Positions 46,152 to 57,381 of a DNA stretch of 63,547 nucleotides are shown piece by piece. Position numbers and translations under genes: made by a program. Each line of letters begins with the position of its first letter. Within the stretch, counting starts at the first letter, position 1. The stretch covers positions 454,105-517,651 of the forward strand of contig MNCI01002312.1 of assembly GCA_015680685.1 (NCBI GenBank), in the 5' to 3' direction. Source of the DNA: Gnetum montanum. Lineage: Eukaryota > Streptophyta > Gnetopsida > Gnetales > Gnetaceae. Under the pieces are notes generated by a model. That model made no database searches and had not been told where the DNA came from. It saw only the letters and a program-made list of their open reading frames with translations.

Positions 46152-47102
46152 CCTACACCCAACCATATGAATCATAAGAGTTCAAGCATAATCTGATCAA
46201 ATTCTATGGATGGAACTAGTTGTGGCATCTAGATCATTATGCCTTGATTTCAATTCACTGTCTTCTCACTTGGATTGGTGGTAGCTTTGTCATGTATGGT
46301 TTAGTCTAGAGTGAGGCATACGATTCTTGATGTTTTTTTGGCCTTTTTCTACTTCTAATGATAATAAAGAAATCAATTACTTAATTTAATGAACAACATA
46401 AAGGTAAAGTATAAACTAGCCTACCGAAAATGATTGTCCATTCCTAGCTTGTTGTACATATCTTGAACCCACATATCCACTCTACTATGCTACTAGAAAA
46501 ACCAAGTGATAATGTTGCTGGGATTAACAAGTAAATATGCGTTTATGCTCAAAACTAGTTGTGCTCATTCTTCCAATTCATTAACATGCATGGAAATATA
46601 AATATTAACTAAGTACATGCAATATAAATTACATTAAAATTAAATTTAATCTAAGTCAAAGTTCTACAATGAATAAGAACCAATCTTGATCTTATTGCTA
46701 TTCATGGATGTGTCCAAGTACATTTTCACTTGAATAAGATGTTGTACAACTAACTCAAATCCACAATGCAAGCACTCATTGACTATTCTCTAAGATTACA
46801 AAATAAAACTACAAGAGTTCAGCTACTCTATTGGCCAAAGAATTTCATGAACATGGCTATGATGGCATATTTATAGATTTTATTACTAGGATGCATCGAT
46901 GGGGCCTCATCAATTCATGATATGATGTGTTGATAGGGCCTCATTGATTCATGATACGATGCATCAATGTGGCATTTTCAATGAGGCCTAGTTAGCGAGA
47001 CCTTATTATCAAATCCTTGTTATCGAAGCCTTGTTGTCAAAGATTTGTTATCAGGACTAGGACATCAGAGCTAAGATATCAGAGCCAATTGATGACTCAT
47101 CA
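46152..47102 (-). repeat. 3' LTR of element C
   Basis: It matches 51993-52950. It begins on the minus strand TGATGAGTCATCAATTGGC. TATAAATA lies at 46868-46875 (minus). The terminal GGTACCTCGCTACTCATCA of the 5' copy is not found here. Confidence 0.85.
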
Positions 47103-49479
47103 TAACCCCACAATTGAATAAAAACTTGTCCTCATGTTAATAGGATAGGAGCAAACCTTGTTTACAAAATTGAAAAGGTATGGAATTATTGACTGACACT
47201 AAAAACTGACTGATTTTGAGTGTTACATTACAAAATTTTATTCAAGTGGATGCATACAAAATGTTAGAGTGATAAAAAGATTGGAAAAAATTTTAAGATT
47301 ACAAAATTTGCAAAGGTGTTCAAGAATCCACTATAGATGATTCTTCTTGTTGCTGCTAGCATTGGTAGACTTCCAACCTAGATTATTATGTTGATGCTTC
47401 TCTAGTTATGTACAACATTTTTGAAATATGGATTAAAATTTCTTCTCATCATCCCTTGGATCTAGTAAACATGTGATGCTTGAGTTGCTATCTTGTATGT
47501 GATATGATTTTTCCATGGGCATATCCTCCATTGTTCCTATCTTGGCTTTGTCTCCATGCCTAGAAAAAGACCTTCTTCCTTAGGCATTTCTTTTATCATC
47601 ACTTGTAGTCACCAAAGAATCAACATTAGTTTTGGTAAATTTTCCTTAATAATTAAGCCTTTTTGAATCCCTTAGTTTTCATTTAATCACAAGGTGATGA
47701 TAGCATACTATGCCCAAGGCTATGAGGTAACTAAAATCATCAAGTTGTTCACGTTATTTTGATCAATTACTATTAGTTACTATGATGTTAAAAAATAGGA
47801 TGTTAGAAAAATTTCAAAATTTGAAAGTTGACATCCTTAGCCCCCATGATTAATAAGCATAACTCTAGAAGCACACGAGTTTTTAAATAATTGAAACCAA
47901 ATGTTTGATTTAGAAGATGACCAAGAAATATTGAACTTGAAGGATATTTTAATAGAAAAGTAGGAAAAAGTAAAAAAGTAATTGAAAGTGATGAAAAGTA
48001 GTCCCAAAAGTATGCATAAATTCAAGAAAATTTTCATTAATGTTCTAGAAGATCTGAATGTTAGTTCAAAGCCATGATTAACGAAAGCTATGCAAGTGGG
48101 TCCTCCCCAAAGAAGGCTCCTACCATAATGCCCTTGCATAATGACTTCTATAGATGTCCGTGGATACCTAAGAAGTTAAATGTAGAGCATGGATTTGTTC
48201 CAAATAGCACACAACTGCTATGGTCGGATGTTGCACTATACTACATAAGACCAAAATGTTCATAATCATATGTAGTAGTGAGATGAATAATGGGATGATA
48301 AGAGATTGCAGAGATCAGGATGTAAGCTACTCGACCATGTCCACAATAGGTTCTTGTGAAAAATGTGATTAAAATGATCAATATACTGATCCATCCAAGT
48401 TCAAACCAAGTCCATACCATGAATAGTAACCTTGCATTGATGTGTTTCATCCTACCAACTACCATAAGTCCATAACAACATCAAAGAATGATCATCACTC
48501 CAAAAAGAGAAGAAAGGAGAAGAAGGAAGGAAGGGCCTTAGTTAGAGAGGTGCCTTTAGGCATGTATAACATGTCTTTCTAGCCCCATAACTACTACTTG
48601 TAGCCTATTATTATGTCTAAAGGATGTGCTTTGAATTTCCATTATTATTGTTTTCCTTTTTTCCTTTTNTGGTCATTCCATCTTTCTTTAAGGTATAATG
48701 ATCATTGATTAATTTTAGTTTCATAAAATAAAACCAAATTGTTTCCATGAGAAAGAACTTTTATTCATAGAACTAGAGGGATGGATGAGGTGGTCTCATT
48801 ACTTTACACAATTACTTACCCAATCATCTTAATATCATAGCACAAAAACCCAACACATAGCATTGAATATTTCATCATGACCTGGAAATATTATTAATTG
48901 AAATATTAAATACATTTATAAAACATAAATAAAATGACTCAAGAAAAGAGAAAAATATTAAGAAATGTAAAACATATCAAGAATAAAAAAGTTTTAGAAG
49001 AAATAAGAAAATGATAAAGAATTGTAAAAATAAAAAGGTGAAAAACACTTATTAGTTCTTGAACTAGGATGGAGCATCTCGCCCATGACTAATCTTATGC
49101 TTGCACATTCAAGAGATGGACTACATAATTCCTTAGTTATACACCACTGGCTTCCCATTTATCACCATTATTAAGTTAATTAATCATGTGGTAGCACATC
49201 TAACATTGGTGATGGTCTTGTTTGGATCATTTGGAGATATATCTTCATCTAGACTTGAAGGTATTTCTATTTTTGGAGGTCCAGATGTGTTTAGTTTTTC
49301 TTCTTAATTTTCTATTTTAATTCTTGGTTCTCCATGTTTAATATCCTCTTCTAGTGTATAATTAAAGTGTAAGATATCTATGTCTAAGTCCTTGGTTTGG
49401 TCCATTTTCTTAAGTCTAGCACTAATAAGTAGATTAGTTGCATTCATGCATCTTTGAACCAACTTTATATTTTCATTTT
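47103..49479 (-). other. Spacer of element C
   Basis: I see no gene here. The region next to the LTR holds the polypurine-like TTCAATTGTGGGGTTA (minus, about 47110). Blocks at 48.57 and 49.05 kb match the spacer of A. An N lies at 48669 in a T-rich run. Reading frames in it are not conserved between A and C. Confidence 0.5.
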
Positions 49480-51869
49480 TAAGCCACTAGATGTCTTCTA
49501 GTTTAGTGGCTACTATGTAGGTTGGTTCTTTCTCACACACTTGTTCCTTAGCTTTGTTTGTGGGTTGTATTAATATTTTTAATTTTTGGTCCACAATTAC
49601 ACCCTTTACTATTAGTGATGCATGGATTCTTCTTTTGTCTCTCCAAAATTGTAGATTCATCATTTCTATCAGGTGTTGGAGTAATAATGGATGTTGGCCT
49701 TTGCATAGGATTAGAGGACATTGGTTGTGAAAGGAAGGGTGCTGCACTTGATTGGCATTGTGCTAGCTTGGATAAGTTAGTAGGCCCATGAGTCTTGCCC
49801 TTCTACCTAGGAGCTATCCTAAAGAAAGGATGTTTTCTATTTTTTGGTGGAAACCTACTAGCATTATCATTTCTATGTATGTTTATAGCACAAGTGTCAT
49901 TCTCTCATTGATGTTGTGGTGCTAAACTTCCTGTGTTGTTGTTGGTGACATATGGTGAAGGGAAGTATGAGAATATTGAGGATATGATGAAGGATGAGAG
50001 GTGTGAGGTGGTGATACTTTAGAAGATGTCATGTTATAATGATATTCAAGAGTGGTAGTACTGATTTAAAGTAGAGGATGTAGAACTAGTTGGAGAAACA
50101 GGTAGTTGAACATAATACCTATATGGATTCGACTAGTAGTAAGGGTAGTGCTACTTTGATGATGGCCTCCCCCATGATTGTGGACTTTTCCACTACATTG
50201 GATGATAATGTTGAGGCTAGTAAGAAGTCCTACTAGGATGGTATAGTTGGTTGTAGGACTGTCTATAATTACCTTGTGAGAAAGGTAATTTTTTGGGCAT
50301 TTTCTTTTGTACAAACTTGGGATTCAATGCATAAGCCCAATACTCATATAGATGTAACATGATTGGGCAATAGCCCTTTAAATGGTCATATAGGAAAATG
50401 TCACATTCGTCATCTTCTTCCATGGTTGAATCTATAGCCTCTTCTTCTATAGCCATTTTTCCTATTTTCCGATAAGTGTTCCTAGCTATTTCTTCATTAT
50501 TTTTGTTCTGTTTATTATGATTACCTAAGTCATTTTGTATTACCTTATCCTCTACAGTTTCTACAAAATTTGTAGGTTTTTCATTTATCCACCCTGACAT
50601 TTTACCTAGCCTTGCCTAGAGTTCATCAAGAGATTGTTGCAGTGGCAAGGTTTGTTCTAAAATCATCTCATCAAGAGTTGCATCATTTTCCTCATCATAG
50701 ATATGGATCCTCTTGTTTTGAAGAGTTGGATCCTAGTGATATTTCTCAACATTCTCTTATTTACATAGCTCTTCTTCTTCTTTTTCCACAAGCTCAATTA
50801 GCCTTTGTATCTGATGGGCTTTTAGTTGGTATAATCAACCTTGAGCATACATCCCAAGGGTCTTCCTTGTTTCATTATGAAGCCCATCTATGATGTGAAA
50901 AATTTTCTCTTTTTGAGAGAAATCATGGCTAGGACATCTATGTAGTAGCAAATAGTATCTATCTAAGGCCACATCCAAGGGTTCATGATTTTCTTGCTTC
51001 CACCCTTGGATTTGTTTTCTTAGGTTGGATACTCTTGCATAAGTTTGGTATTTTTCATTAGAAATTTCTACCATTGTAGACCACTAGTGGATGGAACTTG
51101 GTTCCAATTATCTATACCAACATTCAACTTCATCTATTAATATCCTATGAAAGAGCTTAAGCTTTTTCCACTTATTTTTAATATTTTGCAGGGCATAGGC
51201 ATCATGGAAGGCTTGTAAGTGATGTTGTGGATTAGAATCATAGCCTCCCATAAATTCAGGAATATTATTCATATCAAGCCTTGTTATGTGACTTTCCCTA
51301 CGATGCTTGTGGGGTATCTTAACTACCTCTATGATCTACATCAAGCTCTTAGTGGCCAAAAATGGTTCACTATCATCAAACATGTTGTGATGAGAATTTC
51401 CATTTCTATTTGTTTAATTATGAAAATTTTGTCTATGTTCATTTTGATGTCTTTGATTTTGCACTTGGGTTCAATTTCTATTCTTATTTCAACCTCATAG
51501 TGGAGCTTGATCTCTATACTTACATTCATCTTCATAAAAACTAGACGTTGAAGAGGAAAAGGAAGATGAGAAACTAGGAGAGTCACCATGGCTTCTATAG
51601 TATTCCCCATGGTCCCTTGATTTATCATTTTTAGGTTTTGAGGAGGTCCTAGGCCTTGAGGCCTTCCCTGGTCTAGGACTTACTTCATCTTCTCTAGGGT
51701 TTTCTACCTTAGGTGAATGTAGTCCTTGATCATAGTTAGGGTGGTCATGAACATATGAAATCCCTACATGAGGTTGGTCACTCCAGTTTTCTTCAATATA
51801 TATCTCATTGGTTCTCCAATGAATGTTCTCTTCATATGATGCATTATCACTTCCTCATGAGAGAGACAT
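49480..51869 (-). pseudogene. gag of element C
   Basis: ATG at 51869 on the minus strand (MSLS). Order of blocks: basic region with SRDHGEYYRSHGDSPSFSSS, MNNIPEFMGGYDSNPQHHLQ, and KYQTYARVSNLRKQIQGWKQ with HIIDGLHNETRKTLGMYAQG (50.84-51.07 kb). Then come NDLGNHNKQNKNNEEIARNT, CDIFLYDHLKGYC and an aromatic Pro-rich tail ending near 49.49 kb. It is the least damaged gag of this group in the window. It aligns with A and D block by block. Confidence 0.8.
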
Positions 51870-51992
51870 TATTTTTGGTGTATAATGTGTGTGACTTAGT
51901 ATTTTCTCAAAGATAGTTTGTTAATGCATTTATAGTGATTGTGTAATATAGCTAATCTAGATAACTAGCACCATCCTTGGAAATGATACCAA

Positions 51993-52950
51993 TGATGAGT
52001 AGCGAGGTACCCCTTACATTCAACCATATGAATCACAAGCATTCATGCATGATCTAGGTGAATTCCATGGATGGGACTAGTTGTGGCATCTAGATTGTAT
52101 GCCTTGATCACAATTCACTATCTTCCCACTTGGACTAGTGGTAGCTTTGTCATGTATGGTTTAGTCTAGAGCGAGGCATATGATTCTTGATGTTGTTTCA
52201 ACCTTGTGCTACTCCTAATGATAATAAAGAAATAAATTACTTAATCTAATGAACAACATAAGGGTAAAGTCTAAACTAGCCTACAAGTGATAAATGTCTA
52301 TTCCTAGCTTGTTGTACACATCCTAAACCCATGTATCTACTACTAGGATTACCAAATGCTATGCTATTGGGCAAACCAAGTAATAACACTACAAGGATTA
52401 CTAAGAAAATATGTGATTATGCTCAAAATTGGTCATGCTCATTCCACCAATTCATTAACATGCATGGAAAAATAAGTAATAACTAAGTACATGGAATATA
52501 AATTACATTAAAAGTAAATTTGATCTAAGTCAAAGTACTATAATGAATAAGAATCAATCTCAATCATAATGCCATTCTTGGAATGTGTCCATGTACATTG
52601 CCACTCGAATAAGATGCCATACAACTAACTTAGATCCACACTGCATGCACTCACTAACTATTCTCTAAGATTATGAAATAAAACTACAAGAATTTGGCTA
52701 CTCTATTAACCAAAGAATTCCATAAACATGGCTGTGAGTGTGTATTTATAAATTTTATTGCTAGGCTACATCGATAGGGCCTCATTGCTGCATTATATGA
52801 TGTGTCAATAGGGCTATGTTAATGGGCCCAATTATTAGGACCTTGTTATTAGAGCCTTGTTCTCATAGCCTTCTTATCTAGGCTAGGACATTGAAGCTAA
52901 TCAAAAATTTGACTTTTTGCCAAATAACCTAGCCAATTGATGACTCATCA
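51993..52950 (-). repeat. 5' LTR of element C
   Basis: The minus-strand LTR, 958 bp, starts TGATGAGTCATCAATTGGC and ends GGTACCTCGCTACTCATCA. TATAAATA lies at 52743-52750 (minus). It is followed on the minus strand by TTGGTATCATTTCCAAGGA, the best preserved primer-binding site in the window. Confidence 0.9.
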
Positions 52951-52968
52951 CACTACTATAGCACTTAT

Positions 52969-53290
52969 CCTTTGACATAGTAAATGGTTCCAAGTGGGTT
53001 TTGGAACAAAGTATGTAACCATTGCACAATAAAAAGAGTGGTGCTCTTGTTATAACAAGGAAGCCCCATCATGTGACATACTATGGATAACCACCAAATG
53101 TCCCTAAGATCTCTACCTAAGCCTTCTGTCCCATCAACGTTATTAGCGGGCTATCTAAGATGAACTTCATAATGCTCCAATTAGCCCTAAGTAGTAGTGT
53201 CTTAGTGATAGCACTCACAACCTCAACTACCAAGTGTGAACACATGATCATACTAAACTAATACAATAGGTACTCTAAGAGCTCATGGGA
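52969..53290 (-). pseudogene. Element B antisense gene, exon a
   Basis: The minus strand contains HTLFQNPLGTIYYVKG just before the splice border at 52969, where the donor reads ATAAGT (GTAAGC in B-prime; G has become A). It matches B-prime exon a (5347-5799). Element C starts 19 bp downstream of this border. The upstream part of the exon is decayed. Confidence 0.6.
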
Positions 53291-53299
53291 TCCTAGTTA

Positions 53300-55200
53300 A
53301 AACCATACGGGTTGATGATCCACCCACATATTTGGTGCAAGAGTGTTGGGAACAAGTTTTCTCATGCAACCTAAGATGCCCATGAGCTCAACCATGATCA
53401 AAATGGATATCAACAATACCCTACAGTCATAGAGCAATAGGAGAAGCATTAGTATTCATACATTAATACAAATTTTGATATACATATTTTAAATTATTAA
53501 CATAATCTAGCAGAAATGCCTAATTTTGATAATACATCCTAGGGTCCCATGAGTATAGGACATCAACTAACTCATTTGGCACACCTAGCACTCATTGGGG
53601 TACAACATACTTTGTAGGATTAACATTGCACATGAATGGTAAAATTTTTACTAACTCTAGACTACCCATGTGGTGATCATAGTCTAAAAAAATGAAAATT
53701 TGTCAAACACTTATGATAACTACCCTCTCAACCCTTAATGCATAGAGAGTGTAGTTTCAACCCATAGCCATGGAGAGTGTAGTCTCATACCATGTCACCC
53801 CCTTTGCATCTACTAGGCTCCACTATGGCCCTTCCTCTCCCTCACTGCTACTGCCTTAGGTGCAATACAAGGCATAGCTCCCAAAGCCCTAAAATTCCAA
53901 TCATGGCTCTAGTAGCCCTACACCTGCAATCGAGAGCATAGTCTATAGGGATATCCCTACAATGAGAAGAAAATAGAAAAAAAAACTAACATAGGTCGCA
54001 GCCCCTGCCATAGTGTGTTATGGTGACCGTGGCCCTTGCAGCTGCACCATGATGTACAATGTGCAAAGCCCTAAGCCTTGCATCCCAAAACATAGGAAAA
54101 CACACAAAAAAATACCAAAATGGTGCTCAATGATAGTTGTGGTCCCCTGTTGTTGTGCCACAACACACAATGGAAACCATAGCCTTCATGGCATGCAATG
54201 CACAAGGACCTAAGCCTTACATTGTGCATATAGAATGAAAAAAGGATGAGAATGAACAATGCAAAATGGTTGTTACAACCTCCTAGGGCCATGCCATACT
54301 ACGTAGTAGTAGCCATGGCCCTTGCAGTTGCATTGCAGGGCATGATGCATAGTCCCTAACCTTGCATAGGGCTCTAACCCCATAAAAAGTAGCAAAAATG
54401 GAAAATGAAAAATACCCCCTCCATACCACCATGGCTTCCCTATTGTTGCACCATGCCACAAAAGGCAGCAACCACAATAGCCACTACCACAGTAAGGCAT
54501 GTAATGTAGCACTTCCAACATGCCCCAAGATAAGATACAGAATGAACCAGAAACTGAAAGTAAAGGGGAATAGCATAGTCTGTGTACATGGCTAATGTGG
54601 ATAGCCTCCTCTCTTCCACATGAACTTGTAATAGGTAGCTCAGTACTCTCTCTCCCTTAGCAACATTTTCTAGCCTTAGGTGAGTGTGTGTGCTTTAGCA
54701 CATCATCTTCCATGGGCCTATGATCTCCATTAATAGGAAAGACAGAAGTAGCAGTAAGACTATGCTTCCAACATCATGGTGAAATGGAAAAAATAAAAAA
54801 TTACAATAGTAAAACCATGCCTATATACTCTCTAAGGACCATTTAATGATCCACCAACCTAGGACTATGCTCACCATTGAATGCCCAATGAGGAGTGTAG
54901 TTGGGTGAGAGCATAGTTAACCATATTAATCTTGAAAAGCATGCATTTTTGTTTCCCTCCTAATGTGCAAGTTAATTTCACTCTTAGGTATGACTATCCC
55001 TCCTCTAAATGACATGTTTGATGCATTCTTAGTCCACTAAGACCTAAAACTAGCACAAATATGGCCTTTTGATGCCTAAAACTAGCATAAACACATTTAA
55101 CTCCCACAGTAATTTACATGCATGATTAAGCCAATTTCATTCGATTGATTTTTTATTTGTGCATATTAACTTTGTCAAACAAGTGCCACTTGACATTTTT
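53300..55200. other. Region upstream of the B antisense gene
   Basis: I see no convincing gene here. It holds scattered AGAGTGTAGTCTC words (53740-53790, 54855-54915) like the B LTR U3, and a degenerate tandem repeat at 53985-54500. Seen from the minus strand it would hold the promoter of the antisense gene. Short open frames in the tandem repeat run in several phases on both strands and are not credible. Confidence 0.4.
53985..54500 (+). repeat. Degenerate tandem repeat of about 110-130 bp units
   Basis: About four units contain CATGGCCCTTGCAGTTGCA, GCATG-TGCA, and CCCTAAGCCTTGCAT. Units differ by many substitutions. It is the most GC-rich part of element B. Confidence 0.6.
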
Positions 55201-55539
55201 TTGGTTTAATTTTCAGGAATAGAACATCGCTATGCATGAGTAGATCCTCTTGCCTTTGCTCCTCATGGGGCCTTATGGTGACATTAAATAAAGCATTAAC
55301 CCCTCATTACCTAGACCTCAAGCCTATAGCCTACAATGAATATAGAACATTCGTAGAGGTGCTACTAGACTAGCCTAACCATCTAGTCAAGCCTCTTGAT
55401 CTAGAGGCAAGAGATGTCACAGAGGATCCCCTTCTCGAGATCCTTATGGCATCGCACAATAGTGAGGTGGGAATGCTAAAACTAAATTCCTCGCTAGAAT
55501 CCTAGCATGCTCAAAAAATTTCTAAGGTTCCATTGCTTC

Positions 55540-55865
55540 ACATAATTCTCTTAGACTTCATCAATGAAGGTTAGAATAATGAGCTAGGAACTATAGACCT
55601 TGACTCAATAGAGAAGGAGTGCATGCATACACTTGATTGCATTGAGTGATATCAAGAAAAGTGATGGAAAAATCATTATCATAACTAGCATAAATGCTTG
55701 ATTAAGAAAGGGGACTTAGTCTTCAAGGCCATTAGTGAACCCACGAAAAAATTCTCAGCCAACTAGGAAGGATATTTTCTGGTTACTAAGGCCTATGATA
55801 ATGGAGCATTCAAGCTTGCTAATCAAGATGGAAATGAGCTTCCAATCTAGTGAATCATTCACACT
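55540..55865 (+). pseudogene. Integrase C-terminal remnant of element B
   Basis: The plus strand reads DLDSIEKECMHTLDCIE, then KCLIKKGDLVFKAI and FLVTKAYDNGAFKLANQDG. This is the tail of a gypsy integrase after the catalytic core (typical pattern K-GD-V, EG-F-V-KAY--GA-KL-D-DG). The core and RT are absent from the element. Together with the missing RT after protease, it suggests that the antisense gene took the place of most of pol. It could instead be a piece of another element. Confidence 0.7.
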
Positions 55866-55914
55866 TGAATCCATACTATATTTAGCATAAAAAACTACAC
55901 ATTAATGAAGTAGG

Positions 55915-56290
55915 GTAAGAATTCATAGCATTTTTCTGCTATGATTTTAAACTAGCATAGCTTTTTTGCTACAATGTTAAGCTGGCAGAGCATTCATCTA
56001 CTATGACATTAAACTAGTATAACATTCATCCATTACAATGTTAAACTGCCACATCTTGTTTGCTACAATGTTAAACTAGTGTAGTATTCATCTACTATGA
56101 CATTAAACTAGCACAACATTCATCCACTAAGATGTTATACTAGCACAACTCATCCACCATGATGTTAAACTAGCATAGAGAAATCCACTAGGACTATAAA
56201 CTAGCATAGCATGGTCTGTTAGGATCTTAAACCAAGGTCTACTAGGAATATAAACTAATAAATCCATGGTCTACCAAGATCTTAAACTGA
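55915..56290 (+). repeat. Array of 31-32 bp units with TTAAACTAGCA core, copy 2 in B
   Basis: About twelve units of the form CTACTATGACATTAAACTAGCA plus AACATTCATC occur. The spacing is regular and the sequence degenerate. It follows the integrase tail. It shares its core with the 42690-43030 array, so the two arrays flank the antisense gene. Confidence 0.8.
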
Positions 56291-57381
56291 GTTCATAGTA
56301 ATAACATTTTTCCATCCTTCTGCAAGCAAGTGAGCAAGCATACTACAACTCTTCTTCCACACCAAGCGAGCAAGCACACTACAGTACCAAAATAGAGCAC
56401 TTGTAACCTACATAACCTATATCACTCATGTGGCCTTTTGCATTTTATCATCTATAGTCTATTTGCATTTATGTATTATATGATTTTCTTATCTTCTTAG
56501 AGTTGTGTTTGTAGAACAAGTCCTTAGGTGTCCATGCAAAGATGCATCTCATCATAGCAACAAGTTGCCACATCACTTTGATGTGCATGATTAGACTAGC
56601 TAAAACTTTCAATAGTGCATATCCCGATTATCCTATTATAGCCTACTCACATCTACTCCTATATCCTAATACCCTTTCATTTCTAATGTAGCAAAGATTG
56701 CAAACCTTTTTAATGCTCACATGCTATGACCACATGGCACCCTCTTCACATCAAGCTTTAAAACTCAAGTTGGATGTAACATAAATTGTCCTATTGGGGG
56801 TCTTTGTTGGTTGCTCAAAGCCTAGGTAGATGTAACATAAGTCATTCTGGAGAGGAAACACCTATCAAACAAACATGATGTAGTTTTTCAAACAACAAAC
56901 AAAACCCCATCTAGTGACATGCAACCCAATTGATGGGGCCCAAAGAAGGTTCATCCCACAAAAAGAAGGAGAAAAGTGGAAAAGCACATCCCTAAGCATC
57001 CCATAGTAAAGAAGTTTCATAGCTGACCCATCCTTGAACACATACCTTAACTCTCTCATAAGCACTCCAACAAGAGGTCAACATTTTCAAAGGCAAGCCA
57101 CTTTGGTGCCATGATCACCATCAAATATGATGCCCTCACATCATAACATCTCACTTGGACCTCATCTTCCCTTTTATCGCTAGCAAATCATGCACACCTT
57201 TCACTCCTACTTCTCACCTACTATCTAATATACCACTATCCACAACACTCTTGGCCATGGTGCAATGACATTTGATAAAGTATCAAAGAGTGATGTTGAT
57301 GCCAAATTTTCTATGGTGTTTTGCTATTTTTTATCGATGTCTCTTGGGCCACTCTTCTAGACATTAATAAAGAGGAGCTAA
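56291..57381 (+). other. Non-coding 3' end of element B
   Basis: I see no gene here. It ends in ATTAATAAAGAGGAGCTA directly before the 3' LTR, a short purine-rich stretch that may be the polypurine tract. Confidence 0.4.

Larger units (their letters stand above)
46150..52950 (-). mobile_element. Element C: gag-only LTR element inserted in B
   Basis: The minus-strand element has a 5' LTR at 52950-51993, primer site, gag (51869-49480), a spacer shared with A, a short G-rich tract and a 3' LTR at 47102-46150. There is no room for pol in 2.4 kb between gag and the 3' LTR, and none is seen; ORF X is also absent. It is therefore a non-autonomous relative of A and D. Its 3' LTR lacks the last 20-25 bp expected from the 5' copy, and B's exon b is missing at this side, so a deletion has occurred at the junction. 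Confidence 0.85.

Noticed and set aside
54013-54595. Overlapping open frames of 60-80 codons on both strands
   Set aside because: They arise from the GC-richer tandem repeat, change phase from unit to unit and have no protein pattern.
55915-56290. Regular 31-32 bp repeats looking like a CRISPR array
   Set aside because: Plant nuclear context, repeats are degenerate over their whole length, there are no distinct spacers and no cas genes; it is a decayed tandem repeat in a retroelement.
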